A DNA stretch of 32,666 bases from a cf. Phormidesmis sp. LEGE 11477 (GCF_015207105.1 NZ_JADEXO010000071.1:1-32666); one strand, 5' to 3'; positions 16,271 to 24,259 are shown, counted from the stretch's first letter. A program made the numbers and translations. Notes: generated by a model from the letters alone, not told the origin.

Positions 16271-16551
16271 GGTTGTTCTCCTTTTTGAATATCTGACTGT
16301 TCTGTTTTGTCAGGTTTGGTAAGCACGACTGAAACCAGTGGTAGCCCCAAATCACGTATCTTAATCAACAGTCCATAGAGGGCTGCCTGATCAATCACTG
16401 GGCCAGACAACCGCGTTTCACCGTTGTCCTTTAGCGCGATCTCAAATCCCTCAAACCAATCACTCCAACGACGATCAAGATGTCCCTTGATACAAATTTC
16501 GTACTGTTCAAGTGGGTGATGATTTGCGGCTGAACTGCGTAGTTGATTCAT
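16267..16551 (-). CDS. Conserved small protein of unknown function
   Basis: 94 residues from ATG 16551; a GTG at 16566 would add five. The body reads EQYEICIKGHLDRRWSDWFEGFEIAL, then ETRLSGPVIDQAALYGLLIK and IRDLGLPLVSV. This pattern (I-x-G-H-L-x-x-R-W-x-x-W-F-E-G; G-P-V-x-D-Q-A-A-L-x-G-L-L-x-x-I-R-D-L-G-x-P-L) is a familiar conserved small protein found in many bacteria, often beside LuxR/MalT-type regulators or membrane proteins. No function is known to me. It is the first gene of the operon, about 135 bases after the MalT-like gene, just downstream of the GGGGA repeats. Its 3' end overlaps the next gene by four bases. Confidence 0.75.
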   Translation of the reverse strand: MNQLRSSAANHHPLEQYEICIKGHLDRRWSDWFEGFEIALKDNGETRLSGPVIDQAALYGLLIKIRDLGLPLVSVVLTKPDKTEQSDIQKGEQP

Positions 16552-16615
16552 GGGAGTTGCTATCACCTGCTCTAATTGCGATTGGTGTTAATAACTCAAA
16601 GATACAAACGGATGT

Positions 16616-16679
16616 GGGGAGCCGTTGTCCCCATAGGTGGGGACTGGATGTGGGGATTTATGGATGGGTCTTGTGGGGA
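16616..16679. promoter_or_regulatory. GGGGA repeat array, probable binding region for the MalT-like regulator
   Basis: GGGGA occurs on plus at 16616-16620, 16639-16643, 16652-16656 and 16675-16679, spaced 23, 13 and 23 bases, with an inverted TCCCC at 16628-16632. Three are preceded by TGT or GT (TGTGGGGA). The E. coli MalT box is known as GGGGA[TG]GAGG, and 16675 on reads GGGGATGAAC, an 8/10 match. The array lies in the 135-base gap between the MalT-like gene and the operon it precedes. The binding assignment is inference. Confidence 0.6.
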
Positions 16680-16686
16680 TGAACTC

Positions 16687-19500
16687 CTAAATCAGTTCTA
16701 GCTCTGTGGCTCGTTTTACAGCGGCCCGACGATTGGTGACATTGAGTTTTCTGTAAATCCGCTTGGTGTGGGTGCGCACGGTACTCAAGGCCACTACCAG
16801 TTCACGGGCGATTTCGGGGCCAGAGAGTTCGGTGTTGAGTAATCGGAGAACTTCCAGTTCCCGTTGACTGAGGGGGTCAAACAGTAGTTGAGGAGCAGGG
16901 ACGCCAGCAGCCGTAGGTGCCTCAGCCTGAGGGCACCCCCAGGTTTCTAAGGCGGCCAATAGCTGCCAAGGGTAGGAGGTGGGGGTGATGCCGCGAGCCA
17001 TTACCTCCCGCAGCAGTGGCTCCATCGGTGCTCCACATTCTGCAAAGATGCGAACATGTCCCTCCGGTTCAGCCAGGATTAAGGCCCGTTCTAGCGATGC
17101 GATCGCAGCCGGAAGATCACCCTGAGCCGCTCTCGCCAGAGCTAGCACCACCAGAATTTTGATGCTGCTGGCAGTACGCTCCTGGGCTTCTGCGGCCGCC
17201 AGCAATCGAGTCAGGAGACCAAGAACCTGATGCACACCCTCGTCTGTGCCATTGCGCCTGTACTGAGCGATCTCAACTCTAGCCAGAGTCAGGTGTTCGT
17301 ATTCGTGTAGATAGCTCGGCGGGTCGGCCACCGACAAACCGCACGCCCGCACCCAGCCCAGCGCTTCAGCCAATCGCCCCTGCCGTAGCCACCACCGCAC
17401 CCTTAAAGCCTGAGTTGGGCGCACATCTGGAATGGGAATAGACGTTCGGGCGTAGAGCCGCTCGGCCTCGTGGAGCTGGTCGAGGGCAGTCTCCAGATCG
17501 CCCTCAGCGGCTTTTATGCGGGCCTGTACCACCCACCAAAGATAGGCCGCCCCCGATAGCGAAGCCTGCTGACGTAGCGCTTCACCGCTCAGCAACAGCT
17601 GGCTAGCAGCCGCCAGATCGCCTTGTTCGTAGCGCACTTCGCTTAAGGCCAAATACAGTTCTGGCGTACCCGGCAGCACCGGGTCGCCCTGCTCTGTCGC
17701 TAGCTGTAAGGACTGCTCACAAATATTAATTGCCCGGTGGAGACGCCCTTGAGCCATGCTCATCTGTGCCAGGATCAAGGTGCCGCCAATGGCCATCTGA
17801 GGGAGGCCCATCTGCTTGAAAATTGCTAGACCCTTAGCAAAGGAACGGTAGCCAGCTTCTGGCCTGCCGCTGGTCCAATAGGCGAGTCCCAGTAGCGCGG
17901 CGGTTGTGCCTCGCTCGTACTCCTCATCTTCTGGCAACAGTTCGAGGGCCTGCTGAGCGTAAGTCACTGTGCTAGATACATCCCTTAGCGCTTGAGATCG
18001 ATAGGCACGAGCATTGGCGATGGAGGCAGGTAAAGACTGTAATTGTGCATCGTCCGTTACAACGCTCTCAACCGCTAGCGGCCCCTGTGAATCTGCGGCT
18101 AAATCTGCGGCAACGTCTGCTCCCAAACATCGTTCTGCGTCTTGCAGGCGGGATTCAACCGCGTCTAACTGGCCATCGTTCAACAGCACTAGGGCGTAGG
18201 CAACGCTGAGGACGGGCCGATTGCGAATCAGGACATCAGGGAGTGACGTAGTCCAGCCCAGTACAGTGGTTTGTCGCTGACGCCGACGCATAGTAGGCCA
18301 CACCTGCTCAATGAGACCTGCCGCTCGCTCAAAATCCTGAGCGGCCAAGGCATGACGAATGGCATCAGAGAATAAGGCTTTCTGCTCACACCAGTCACTG
18401 GCTCGTCCGTGCAGGCTGGGTATCTGTTCAGGCCACGCCATCAGGGCATGGGCCTGAAGAACATCGGCAAACAAGTGATGGTAACGGTACCATTGGCGCT
18501 TGTTATCCAGTGGAATGATAAACAGGTTGCTACGCTCTAGCGCTTCTAGCATTTCCTGTCCATCGGTTTGGTCGGTAACCGCGTCACATAGAGAACCGCT
18601 CAAGCGTTCTAAGATGGCTGTTTTCAGCAAAAAGTGACGGACGCGATCGCTCTGTCGCTGCAAGACTTCTTCCAGCAAATAGTCCACAATGTAGCGATCG
18701 TCTCCCGAAAAAGCAGCCACAAAATCAGCAGCGTCCTCACGCCCTTGTAGGGATAGCGCTGCGAGTTGCAGCCCTGCAATCCAGCCTTCGGTCCGCTGCT
18801 CCAAAGAGGAAACGTCTGCTGCCGAAATATTTAATCCCATCACCTGGGTCAGAAAAGCGGCAGCTTCGTCAGGTGTGAACCGCAGGTCGCTTACCCTAAG
18901 CTCAGTCAACTCTCCGTGAGATCTAAAACGCGCCAGAGACAGAGGCGGGTCAGCACGGCTGGCAATAATCAGATGCATTTGGGGTGGCAAATGACTGAGC
19001 AAAAATTCGATCCCGTCATGAATAGCCTGGGTCGCGATTACATGGTAATCATCAAGAATTAGAACAATATCTTCTTCAACTGAAGTAAGTTCGTTGAGCA
19101 GCGTCATCAAGACCGACTCAATGGGAGGTGGCTGTGGCGATCGCAATAGCACGAGCGATCGCTCACATAGGCTGGGTTGAATTTTATGCAGAGCAGTGAT
19201 CAAATACGTCCAGAAAACAGATGGATCATTATCACTTTGGTCTAAAGAAACCCAGGCAACGGGCCTTGTTGGTACGGCGGCTACCCATTCTGCCAGCAGT
19301 GTCGTTTTGCCAAAACCTGCTGGGGCTGAGACCAGGGTTAATTTACGCTTCGGGTAGATGCGATCGATGAGTTTTGGGCGCGACACTAAGTCAGCAGACC
19401 ATTTCGGGAGATAAAGCTTGGTCTCTAAGAGTGGGAATTCTGAAGTAGTCGGTCTAGGGTTGTTCAACTCAGGGTTCGCCAGGGTAACACTCCGAGTCAA
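16687..19500 (-). CDS. MalT-like LuxR-family regulator (STAND ATPase)
   Basis: 937 residues, typical for MalT/large LuxR regulators, which oligomerise after binding ATP and an inducer and then activate promoters. The N-terminal ETKLYLPKWSADLVSRPKL is characteristic. Walker A is VSAPAGFGKTTLLAEW (residues 57-72) and Walker B is DIVLILDDYHVI. A winged and helical region follows, then a long TPR-like superhelix (about 400-860) that would bind the signal. The C-terminal LuxR helix-turn-helix reads PLSQRELEVLRLLNTELSGPEIAREL...STVRTHTKRIYRKLNV. The start is TTG at 19500, chosen because AAGGAG lies five bases upstream and homology begins within 25 codons; no ATG is near. It precedes the GGGGA array and operon on the same strand, so it is the obvious candidate controller. 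Confidence 0.9.
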   Translation of the reverse strand: MTRSVTLANPELNNPRPTTSEFPLLETKLYLPKWSADLVSRPKLIDRIYPKRKLTLVSAPAGFGKTTLLAEWVAAVPTRPVAWVSLDQSDNDPSVFWTYLITALHKIQPSLCERSLVLLRSPQPPPIESVLMTLLNELTSVEEDIVLILDDYHVIATQAIHDGIEFLLSHLPPQMHLIIASRADPPLSLARFRSHGELTELRVSDLRFTPDEAAAFLTQVMGLNISAADVSSLEQRTEGWIAGLQLAALSLQGREDAADFVAAFSGDDRYIVDYLLEEVLQRQSDRVRHFLLKTAILERLSGSLCDAVTDQTDGQEMLEALERSNLFIIPLDNKRQWYRYHHLFADVLQAHALMAWPEQIPSLHGRASDWCEQKALFSDAIRHALAAQDFERAAGLIEQVWPTMRRRQRQTTVLGWTTSLPDVLIRNRPVLSVAYALVLLNDGQLDAVESRLQDAERCLGADVAADLAADSQGPLAVESVVTDDAQLQSLPASIANARAYRSQALRDVSSTVTYAQQALELLPEDEEYERGTTAALLGLAYWTSGRPEAGYRSFAKGLAIFKQMGLPQMAIGGTLILAQMSMAQGRLHRAINICEQSLQLATEQGDPVLPGTPELYLALSEVRYEQGDLAAASQLLLSGEALRQQASLSGAAYLWWVVQARIKAAEGDLETALDQLHEAERLYARTSIPIPDVRPTQALRVRWWLRQGRLAEALGWVRACGLSVADPPSYLHEYEHLTLARVEIAQYRRNGTDEGVHQVLGLLTRLLAAAEAQERTASSIKILVVLALARAAQGDLPAAIASLERALILAEPEGHVRIFAECGAPMEPLLREVMARGITPTSYPWQLLAALETWGCPQAEAPTAAGVPAPQLLFDPLSQRELEVLRLLNTELSGPEIARELVVALSTVRTHTKRIYRKLNVTNRRAAVKRATELELI

Positions 19501-19914
19501 GGAAGCTCCTTCATGAAGGCTACTTGCTCCGATTTTGAGGTTTTAATCCCTAATAATAAAGGGTGCCACCCACGATTGAACCAAGCTAAATTTGGAATGA
19601 ATTAGTCTTTGGTGAAATAATGAATGATCTTTCACCAGAGATACGAACGCTCTCTTCTATCTGTAGAGCGTACGATCACGTCTTTCTCAAACAGTCTCAA
19701 GAAGCCTCAAAAACCACCCGACACTGTTGGCGGTGCGATGTAGCTAACGGGTCCTAGTGGTTCGAGCTGTCTTATAGGTCGTCTCACTGTCTATGTGTCA
19801 CGGATAGATGATGTAGATGGGCTGTAAGGCAGAAAGTGAAGACCGGCTACACTTAGCTTATCTACATTGCACCGCCGCAATAGTCCTGAATAGTAGTGGG
19901 TTAGGCGACTAACC
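19501..19914. other. 414-base gene-free region between the two regulators
   Basis: No gene is seen. It holds the ribosome-binding region of the MalT-like gene, a stem (CGAACGCTCT / AGAGCGTACG, 19644-19674, one mismatch) and, on minus, three TTGAG units exactly ten bases apart (19689-19713). It also repeats ACTGTTGGCG near 19721, found in the inverted-repeat arm at 7427. The promoter of the MalT-like gene is probably here but was not pinned down. Confidence 0.45.
19506..19519 (-). promoter_or_regulatory. Strong ribosome-binding site deciding a TTG start, overlapping a 12-base palindrome
   Basis: On minus, AAGGAG (19511-19506) lies five bases before the TTG start of the MalT-like gene. It overlaps the perfect palindrome CCTTCATGAAGG (19508-19519), so a protein bound to the palindrome could affect expression. 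Confidence 0.5.
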
Positions 19915-20808
19915 TTACAGGAGCTGCTGCCGAAGAAAATCTGTGAACACTTTCACATTGAGCGGCAGGTATCGTCTTGAAGGATAGACAAACCAAGCAG
20001 CGGTCTCAAAATCAGTAGCGGTGACGGCATGGTTTGGGAAAACGTCGATCAGCTTACCTGTAGCCAGGTTGTCTCGAATCAGCCAGTTTGGGAGGAGAGA
20101 AATTCCCATTCCGGATAATGTGCAGTTGAGTAAGGCGATCGCATTAGAGATAACGGTTTGTCCCTGTACGGTAACGGTTTCTACCGTTCCAGTCTGATCT
20201 CGAAAAAGCCACCTCGATCTAAATCCTTCTAACGGAAAACATAGACACCTGTGTTCGCCTAACCCTTGAGGGTGCTGTAGGCGTTCGTTTCGTTCGAGAT
20301 ACTCAGGACTCGCACAGACAGTGTAGTGAGTAGACATCAACCGATGTGCAATCAGCGTCGAGTCAGCCATCTTCCCAAGCCGAATAGCCACATCGATCCG
20401 CTCTCTTACTAAGTCGAGGACTGAATCAGTTAGAACAAGGTCAATTGTAAGATCAGGGTACTGCGCTTCAAAACTTGGCAGGTGTGGCACGATACAGGCA
20501 AGGCCGAAAGATACAGAGGCAGTGACGCGAAGCGTGCCTCTAGGCTGGTTTGAAATCTCTCTAGCCGCAGAGATCGCGCCGCTTATGTCATCCATCAACG
20601 GCTCAGTTCGCCCATGAAAGACTGTGCCTGCTTCGGTCAGTGAGAGCCGCCGAGTCGTGCGCTGAAAGAGTCGGACGCCTAGTTCACTTTCTAGATTAGC
20701 AATTGCCCTTGATACGGCAGAGGGATCTACGTTGCGATCGCGTGCTACCGCAGCGAAGCTTCCTCGCCTCACCACGTCTAGAAATGTTTGGAGTACGGAT
20801 AAGTCCAT
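19915..20808 (-). CDS. LysR-family transcriptional regulator
   Basis: 297 residues. The N-terminal winged helix-turn-helix reads MDLSVLQTFLDVVRRGSFAAVARDRNVDPSAVSRAIANLESELG, then VRLFQRTTRRLSLTEAG, all standard LysR features. The effector domain (about 90-297) has TLRVTASVSFGLACIVPHLPSFEAQYPDL and LDLVRERIDVAIRLGKM, typical of the AaeR/DmlR-like branch. It is transcribed divergently from an oxidoreductase with 140 bases between the two starts. LysR proteins usually control their divergent neighbour, so the oxidoreductase is the likely target. The inducer is unknown. Confidence 0.92.
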   Translation of the reverse strand: MDLSVLQTFLDVVRRGSFAAVARDRNVDPSAVSRAIANLESELGVRLFQRTTRRLSLTEAGTVFHGRTEPLMDDISGAISAAREISNQPRGTLRVTASVSFGLACIVPHLPSFEAQYPDLTIDLVLTDSVLDLVRERIDVAIRLGKMADSTLIAHRLMSTHYTVCASPEYLERNERLQHPQGLGEHRCLCFPLEGFRSRWLFRDQTGTVETVTVQGQTVISNAIALLNCTLSGMGISLLPNWLIRDNLATGKLIDVFPNHAVTATDFETAAWFVYPSRRYLPLNVKVFTDFLRQQLL

Positions 20809-20864
20809 TCCTGCATTCTAATCATCAAGCTGCCTAGTTTTATCCTGTATTCGTGCGTTTCGAT

Positions 20865-20877
20865 CATGACACTCATG
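20865..20877. promoter_or_regulatory. Candidate LysR operator (CATGA-CAC-TCATG)
   Basis: A perfect dyad with five-base arms and a three-base centre, 57 bases upstream of the LysR start and 71 upstream of the oxidoreductase start. Position suits a LysR site, but I could not fit the T-N11-A rule exactly. Confidence 0.35.
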
Positions 20878-20948
20878 CACCACTGACTATTGAAGCCTTT
20901 AGATCTGCTGTTTAGAGTTCAAAAAGAGTCAACATCAGGAGAACTTCA

Positions 20949-21821
20949 ATGAGTCGAATTACCGTGCTAGGTATTGGTGCGATGGGTTCGCGCATAGCCA
21001 ACAATCTGTTGCAGCAGGGTCATGCTTTAACCGTGTGGAATCGCAGTGTAGAGAAGACTGTGGCGCTAGCAGCCGCAGGCGCTGAGGTTGCTGATACGCC
21101 CTGCGCAGCCATGAGATCGGCTGAGGTTGTGATTAGTATGGTGCGCGATGATGAAGCTTCTAAGCAGGTATGGCTTGCTGACGAAGTTGGAGCTTTAGAG
21201 GGATTAGAGAAAGACGCTATCGCGATAGAAAGTTCTACGCTCACTGTTGGGTGGACGCGCACACTTGCTCAACACTTTCAGCTAAAGAACCGTGCTTTCC
21301 TAGACGCTCCCGTAGCTGGTTCGTTACCCCAAGCTGAAGCCGCTCGCCTTATCTACTTTGTAGGTGGTGACGCAGATGTTCTGGGGCGCGTTCGACCGGT
21401 TCTAGACTCTCTAGGAAGCGCTGTTCATCATGCTGGCACCGTTGGAAACGGTATGGCTATTAAGCTGGCGGTCAACGCCCTGTTTGGTATTCAAGCAGCC
21501 GCTTTGAGCGAACTGATTACCTTTATGCAGCACTGTGGATTAGAAGGTACGCAAGCCGTTGACATACTGAGCGCGACGCCTGTATGCAGTCCTGCGGCTA
21601 AAGCTTTAGCAGAGGCGATGGTAGCCCGCAAGTTCGCACCTATGTTTCCAATCGAGCTAGTGGAAAAAGATCTGTTGTATCTAGCTACTAGTCAGGAGCA
21701 GTTGGAGATTCCTATGGGTAAAAGTGCGCATCAGGTCTTTCAAAAGGCAAGACATCAGGGCTATGGCGCAGATAACATTACTGGAGTCATCCAGTTATAT
21801 AGCGAAAAGACTTCTGGTTGA
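20949..21821 (+). CDS. NAD(P)-dependent oxidoreductase, 3-hydroxyisobutyrate dehydrogenase family
   Basis: 290 residues, the usual length for beta-hydroxyacid dehydrogenases and related imine reductases. The Rossmann motif is VLGIGAMGSRIANNLL (G-x-G-x-x-G) at the N-terminus, and TVWNRSVEK follows, where Asn-Arg suggests NADP preference. The substrate-binding segment is FLDAPVAGSLPQAE and the catalytic lysine lies in GNGMAIKLAVNAL. The C-terminal helical domain is complete. The start has AGGAGA (20937-20942) six bases upstream. It is divergent from the LysR regulator. The true substrate is open: 3-hydroxyacids, glyoxylate-type semialdehydes or imines are all handled by this family. Confidence 0.88.
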   Translation: MSRITVLGIGAMGSRIANNLLQQGHALTVWNRSVEKTVALAAAGAEVADTPCAAMRSAEVVISMVRDDEASKQVWLADEVGALEGLEKDAIAIESSTLTVGWTRTLAQHFQLKNRAFLDAPVAGSLPQAEAARLIYFVGGDADVLGRVRPVLDSLGSAVHHAGTVGNGMAIKLAVNALFGIQAAALSELITFMQHCGLEGTQAVDILSATPVCSPAAKALAEAMVARKFAPMFPIELVEKDLLYLATSQEQLEIPMGKSAHQVFQKARHQGYGADNITGVIQLYSEKTSG

Positions 21822-21953
21822 GATATATTCGGGCACCCCTGGTAAACTCAGGCCCCAACATAGCAGCCCGAACAAAGGTTAGGTTTTCAGAGGAGGCCGT
21901 TCAAGTACAATCCAGTAGCCGTCTCGTATGGCTTATTCTCCTGCTTCACCTGG

Positions 21954-22319
21954 ATGAACGATTCTGTAGATGCTATCAACGCAGAAGCTTTGAGAATTCT
22001 CAAAGTGCTCGAAGAGACGCCGTTCGCTGCCTGCTGCCCGCTGACTAGAGAGTTCGCCGAACTGCCGCCGAGTCCAGGTATCTACGCCGTCAAACACAGA
22101 ACCCAAGGCATCCTCTATGTCGGTAAGTCAGGTAGTGTCAAAGGCCGCTTCAAAGGCGGACATAAAGCGCTGGGCTGGGCATTCATGGACAAGCTGAACC
22201 CAGACGATGTGAGGATAGCAGCGGTCACGCTGAGTCTGCAATGGATTCGGTTATCATTGCAATTAGAGCAGATCATCATCCGACAGCTAATTCCCCCTTA
22301 CAACGTGCGGGTCAATTAA
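21954..22319 (+). CDS. GIY-YIG nuclease family protein
   Basis: 121 residues. The nuclease core reads PGIYAVKHRTQGILYVGKSGSVKGRFKGGH: GIY and YVG motifs 15 residues apart, then the arginine of GRF. The glutamate expected as metal ligand is in LQLEQIIIRQLIPPYN, and PPYN is also conserved. A 38-residue N-terminal extension contains ACCPLTREFAELP. It is a stand-alone nuclease domain, as in many small accessory proteins of unknown role, and not part of UvrC. The next gene starts 12 bases later, so the two are probably co-transcribed. Confidence 0.85.
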   Translation: MNDSVDAINAEALRILKVLEETPFAACCPLTREFAELPPSPGIYAVKHRTQGILYVGKSGSVKGRFKGGHKALGWAFMDKLNPDDVRIAAVTLSLQWIRLSLQLEQIIIRQLIPPYNVRVN

Positions 22320-22331
22320 AAGGAATAGGCT

Positions 22332-22739
22332 ATGAGTCCGAACGATTCACCGATAGACAATTGCATTCTAGACCCGCTACCGGACAACATTCGGGCAGCG
22401 ATCCTGACCTATGCGCATGAGTCAGAGCTGACGGCTAACGCAGTGATCGAAGGAGCGCTCAAGTACTTCCTTGAGCTAGATACCTCGCTGGACAATGAAC
22501 CCATCAGCACTGCCGAGGATGTCAGCCTATTAGCTATCCTCCCGCCTATCCTACAAAGTCAGGCAATCCAGTACGCAGAGAAGACACAGATACCTACTGA
22601 GCTAGTGATAGAACTGGCGATCGCACACCTGCTAGACCCAGACTCAGTGACCTTTGATGACTGCCAAGTGAAGGTAGAACAGACCTCGATTGCACGGCTA
22701 AAGCAGTACGCTGATGCCAAAGCAGTCACCGCCGCGTAG
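22332..22739 (+). CDS. Small protein of two similar helical modules, unknown function
   Basis: 135 residues. Residues 16-53 (LPDNIRAAILTYAHESELTANAVIEGALKYFLEL, written here in two parts: LPDNIRAAILTYAHESEL and TANAVIEGALKYFLEL) and residues about 70-109 (LPPILQSQAIQYAEKTQI, then PTELVIELAIAHLLDP) align without gaps, sharing LP, YA, the VIE core and the following Ala/Leu pattern. Each module is a helix-turn-helix-like unit reminiscent of ribbon-helix-helix proteins without an obvious N-terminal strand. AAGGA lies upstream of the ATG. It follows the GIY-YIG gene by 12 bases and faces the serine recombinase 25 bases away. I do not recognise the family. An accessory DNA-binding partner of the nuclease is a guess. 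Confidence 0.65.
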   Translation: MSPNDSPIDNCILDPLPDNIRAAILTYAHESELTANAVIEGALKYFLELDTSLDNEPISTAEDVSLLAILPPILQSQAIQYAEKTQIPTELVIELAIAHLLDPDSVTFDDCQVKVEQTSIARLKQYADAKAVTAA

Positions 22740-22764
22740 GAAGTTTTTCGACTAGGCGATGTCA

Positions 22765-23325
22765 TCAGGAGCCCTCGACTGTTATTCCGTCTAAGTAGCG
22801 GTAGACACTAGCCTTCGAGAGGTTGTATTCTGCCATCAGGTCTTTGATGAGAGCGCCGTCTATCCGCTTCTGCTGAAGCTCTACATGTTCATCATCGGTT
22901 AAGTGCTTCCGCCTGCCTAGAAGAACGCCGTTCGCTTTAGCGTTGCGGATGCCATCCATCTGCCGCTCAGCACGAATTTCCGTCTCGAACTGTGCGATCG
23001 CACCCAGCATATTAAAGAGCAGTCGGCCAGTGGCATCGCCTGTATCAATGCTTTGGTCAATCACCTTGAGGTTGACGCCCTTCTCCTGAAGCTGATCGGC
23101 CACTTGACACAGATGCAATGTAGACCGCGCCAACCTATCGAGCCGAGTCACCACCAACGTATCGCCTTCCCTGACATACTCTAGGCAAGCCTTCAGCCGT
23201 GGACGAGTGCTAGAGGTGCCAGTTCGCTTCTCCTGAAAAACCTTGTCACAGCCTTTGAGCTTATCGAGCTGCACGTCGAGACTTTGACCGACAGAACTGA
23301 CCCGCGCATAGCCAACCGTTGACAT
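22765..23325 (-). CDS. Small serine recombinase (resolvase/invertase family)
   Basis: 186 residues, typical for the resolvase/invertase group. The N-terminal catalytic domain starts MSTVGYARVSSVGQSLDVQL, with Arg8 and the nucleophile Ser10. It continues with TGTSSTRPRLKACLEYVREGDTLVV and the TRLDRLARS motif, then LLFNMLGAIAQFETEIRAERQMDGI, the dimer helix. The C-terminal helix-turn-helix (about 140-183) reads LIKDLMAEYNLSKASVYRYL. A GAGG lies upstream of the ATG at 23325. A repeat array lies 34-92 bases upstream, probably its binding site and perhaps its promoter. It could be a resolvase or an invertase. No transposase accompanies it. Confidence 0.93.
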   Translation of the reverse strand: MSTVGYARVSSVGQSLDVQLDKLKGCDKVFQEKRTGTSSTRPRLKACLEYVREGDTLVVTRLDRLARSTLHLCQVADQLQEKGVNLKVIDQSIDTGDATGRLLFNMLGAIAQFETEIRAERQMDGIRNAKANGVLLGRRKHLTDDEHVELQQKRIDGALIKDLMAEYNLSKASVYRYLDGITVEGS

Positions 23326-23358
23326 AACCTACCTCAAGCGTCTACTTATATCTTAGAC

Positions 23359-23417
23359 GTTTTGAGAACGATGTTTTGAGACATGGTTTGAGACACTGTT
23401 TTAGCACAGTATCAAAA
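23359..23417 (+). repeat. Repeat array A upstream of the recombinase gene, candidate recombination/operator site
   Basis: Four related units follow each other at 12-14 base steps: GTTTTGAGAACG (23359), GTTTTGAGACATG (23373), GTTTGAGACACTG (23386) and GTTTTAGCACAG (23398), followed by CAAAA so that TTTT-N11-AAAA forms a loose dyad at the end. A diverged inverted copy lies at 13471-13528. Confidence 0.7.
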
Positions 23418-23566
23418 GGTCTGAATAATGAGACTGTCAAACATGCTACTGCTGGAAGTAGACTGTCCTGAGATATCTATACTGCAGGCGACGTGTTTGA
23501 TGAACGGCATCTCAGAAAGACACACTCTTATCTACTCTGTTGGGTTCGTGAATGTTCTGAACGTGA

Positions 23567-24259
23567 CTATTCAGAGGTAGAGGTAGAACCACTTCTTGAA
23601 GTAAGTAGACGCTCTGCTTCCTGCAACTTATCTTGTGCGATAACGAAGTCAGCGTCAATATCTAAAGCCTGCTTGTAAAGGCCAATCGCTTCACTCAGCC
23701 GTTCCTGTAGGTGGTATGGATAGCCAAGGTTGTAGTAAGCAACAGCGTCTCCCAGCGGAATACGTAAGACTTCAAGAAAGGCTACTTCTGCCTCTTGATA
23801 GCGGTTTTAGGCTACAAGAGAAACTGCTAGGTTCCTATGAGCGGTAGCATCGTCTGGGTTTATACGTAAAACTTCGCGATAGATTTCCTCTACTTCTTCA
23901 TAGCGGTTCTGCTTCTTCAGCAAGATACCTAGATTGTGGTAGCCAACAGTATCAGTCGGGTTGATACTTACAGTACGACGAAAGGCAGCTTCTGCTTCCT
24001 CATAGCGGCTCTGCCGCTGAAGTTCGACTCCCAGATTTGCGTAGTCGCTAGCACTGCTGGGCTCAATCCTTGGTACTTGACTAACGAGTCTTTCCGCTTC
24101 GACTTTATCTTCTATGTTCAAAGCTGTAGTGTTCAAAGCTGTAGTGTTCAAAGCTGTAGTGACTTGGTGAGAGGGCGCGTCTACACTCTCAGCTAGAGCA
24201 GTTGTTGGCCCACCGAAAAGCACCGTTATGACCAGGCCAGTCGTAAGAAGAGGACGCAT
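23567..24259 (-). pseudogene. TPR-repeat protein with signal peptide, interrupted by an in-frame TAA
   Basis: From ATG 24259 the protein starts MRPLLTTGLVITVLFGGPTT, a signal peptide with probable cleavage after ALA. TPR units follow: SASDYANLGVELQRQSRYEEAEAAFR, TVGYHNLGILLKKQNRYEEV and ATAHRNLAVSLVA. A TAA at 23809-23807 stops it, but the same frame continues with NRYQEAEVAFLEVLR, VAYYNLGYPYHLQERLSEAI and a last unit, ending at TAG 23569-23567. The stop stands where the repeat wants Gln (Q/K-NRYEEAE), so CAA to TAA explains it. The ATG is preferred over a TTG at 24274. The truncated 150-residue form could still fold and work as a short periplasmic TPR protein; alternatively the stop is a sequence error. 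Confidence 0.8.
24116..24160. repeat. Three perfect 15-base tandem repeats
   Basis: GTTCAAAGCTGTAGT is repeated exactly three times inside the TPR gene, encoding the pentapeptide repeat (LNTTA)n just after the signal peptide. Copy number is likely to vary by slippage; the units keep the reading frame. Confidence 0.95.

Noticed and set aside
23359-23417. CRISPR array
   Set aside because: Units of about 13 bases with no unique spacers between them; too short and degenerate for CRISPR repeats.
24116-24160. Tandem repeat as a regulatory iteron
   Set aside because: It lies within the TPR coding frame and its 15-base unit preserves the frame; it is a coding microsatellite-like repeat.
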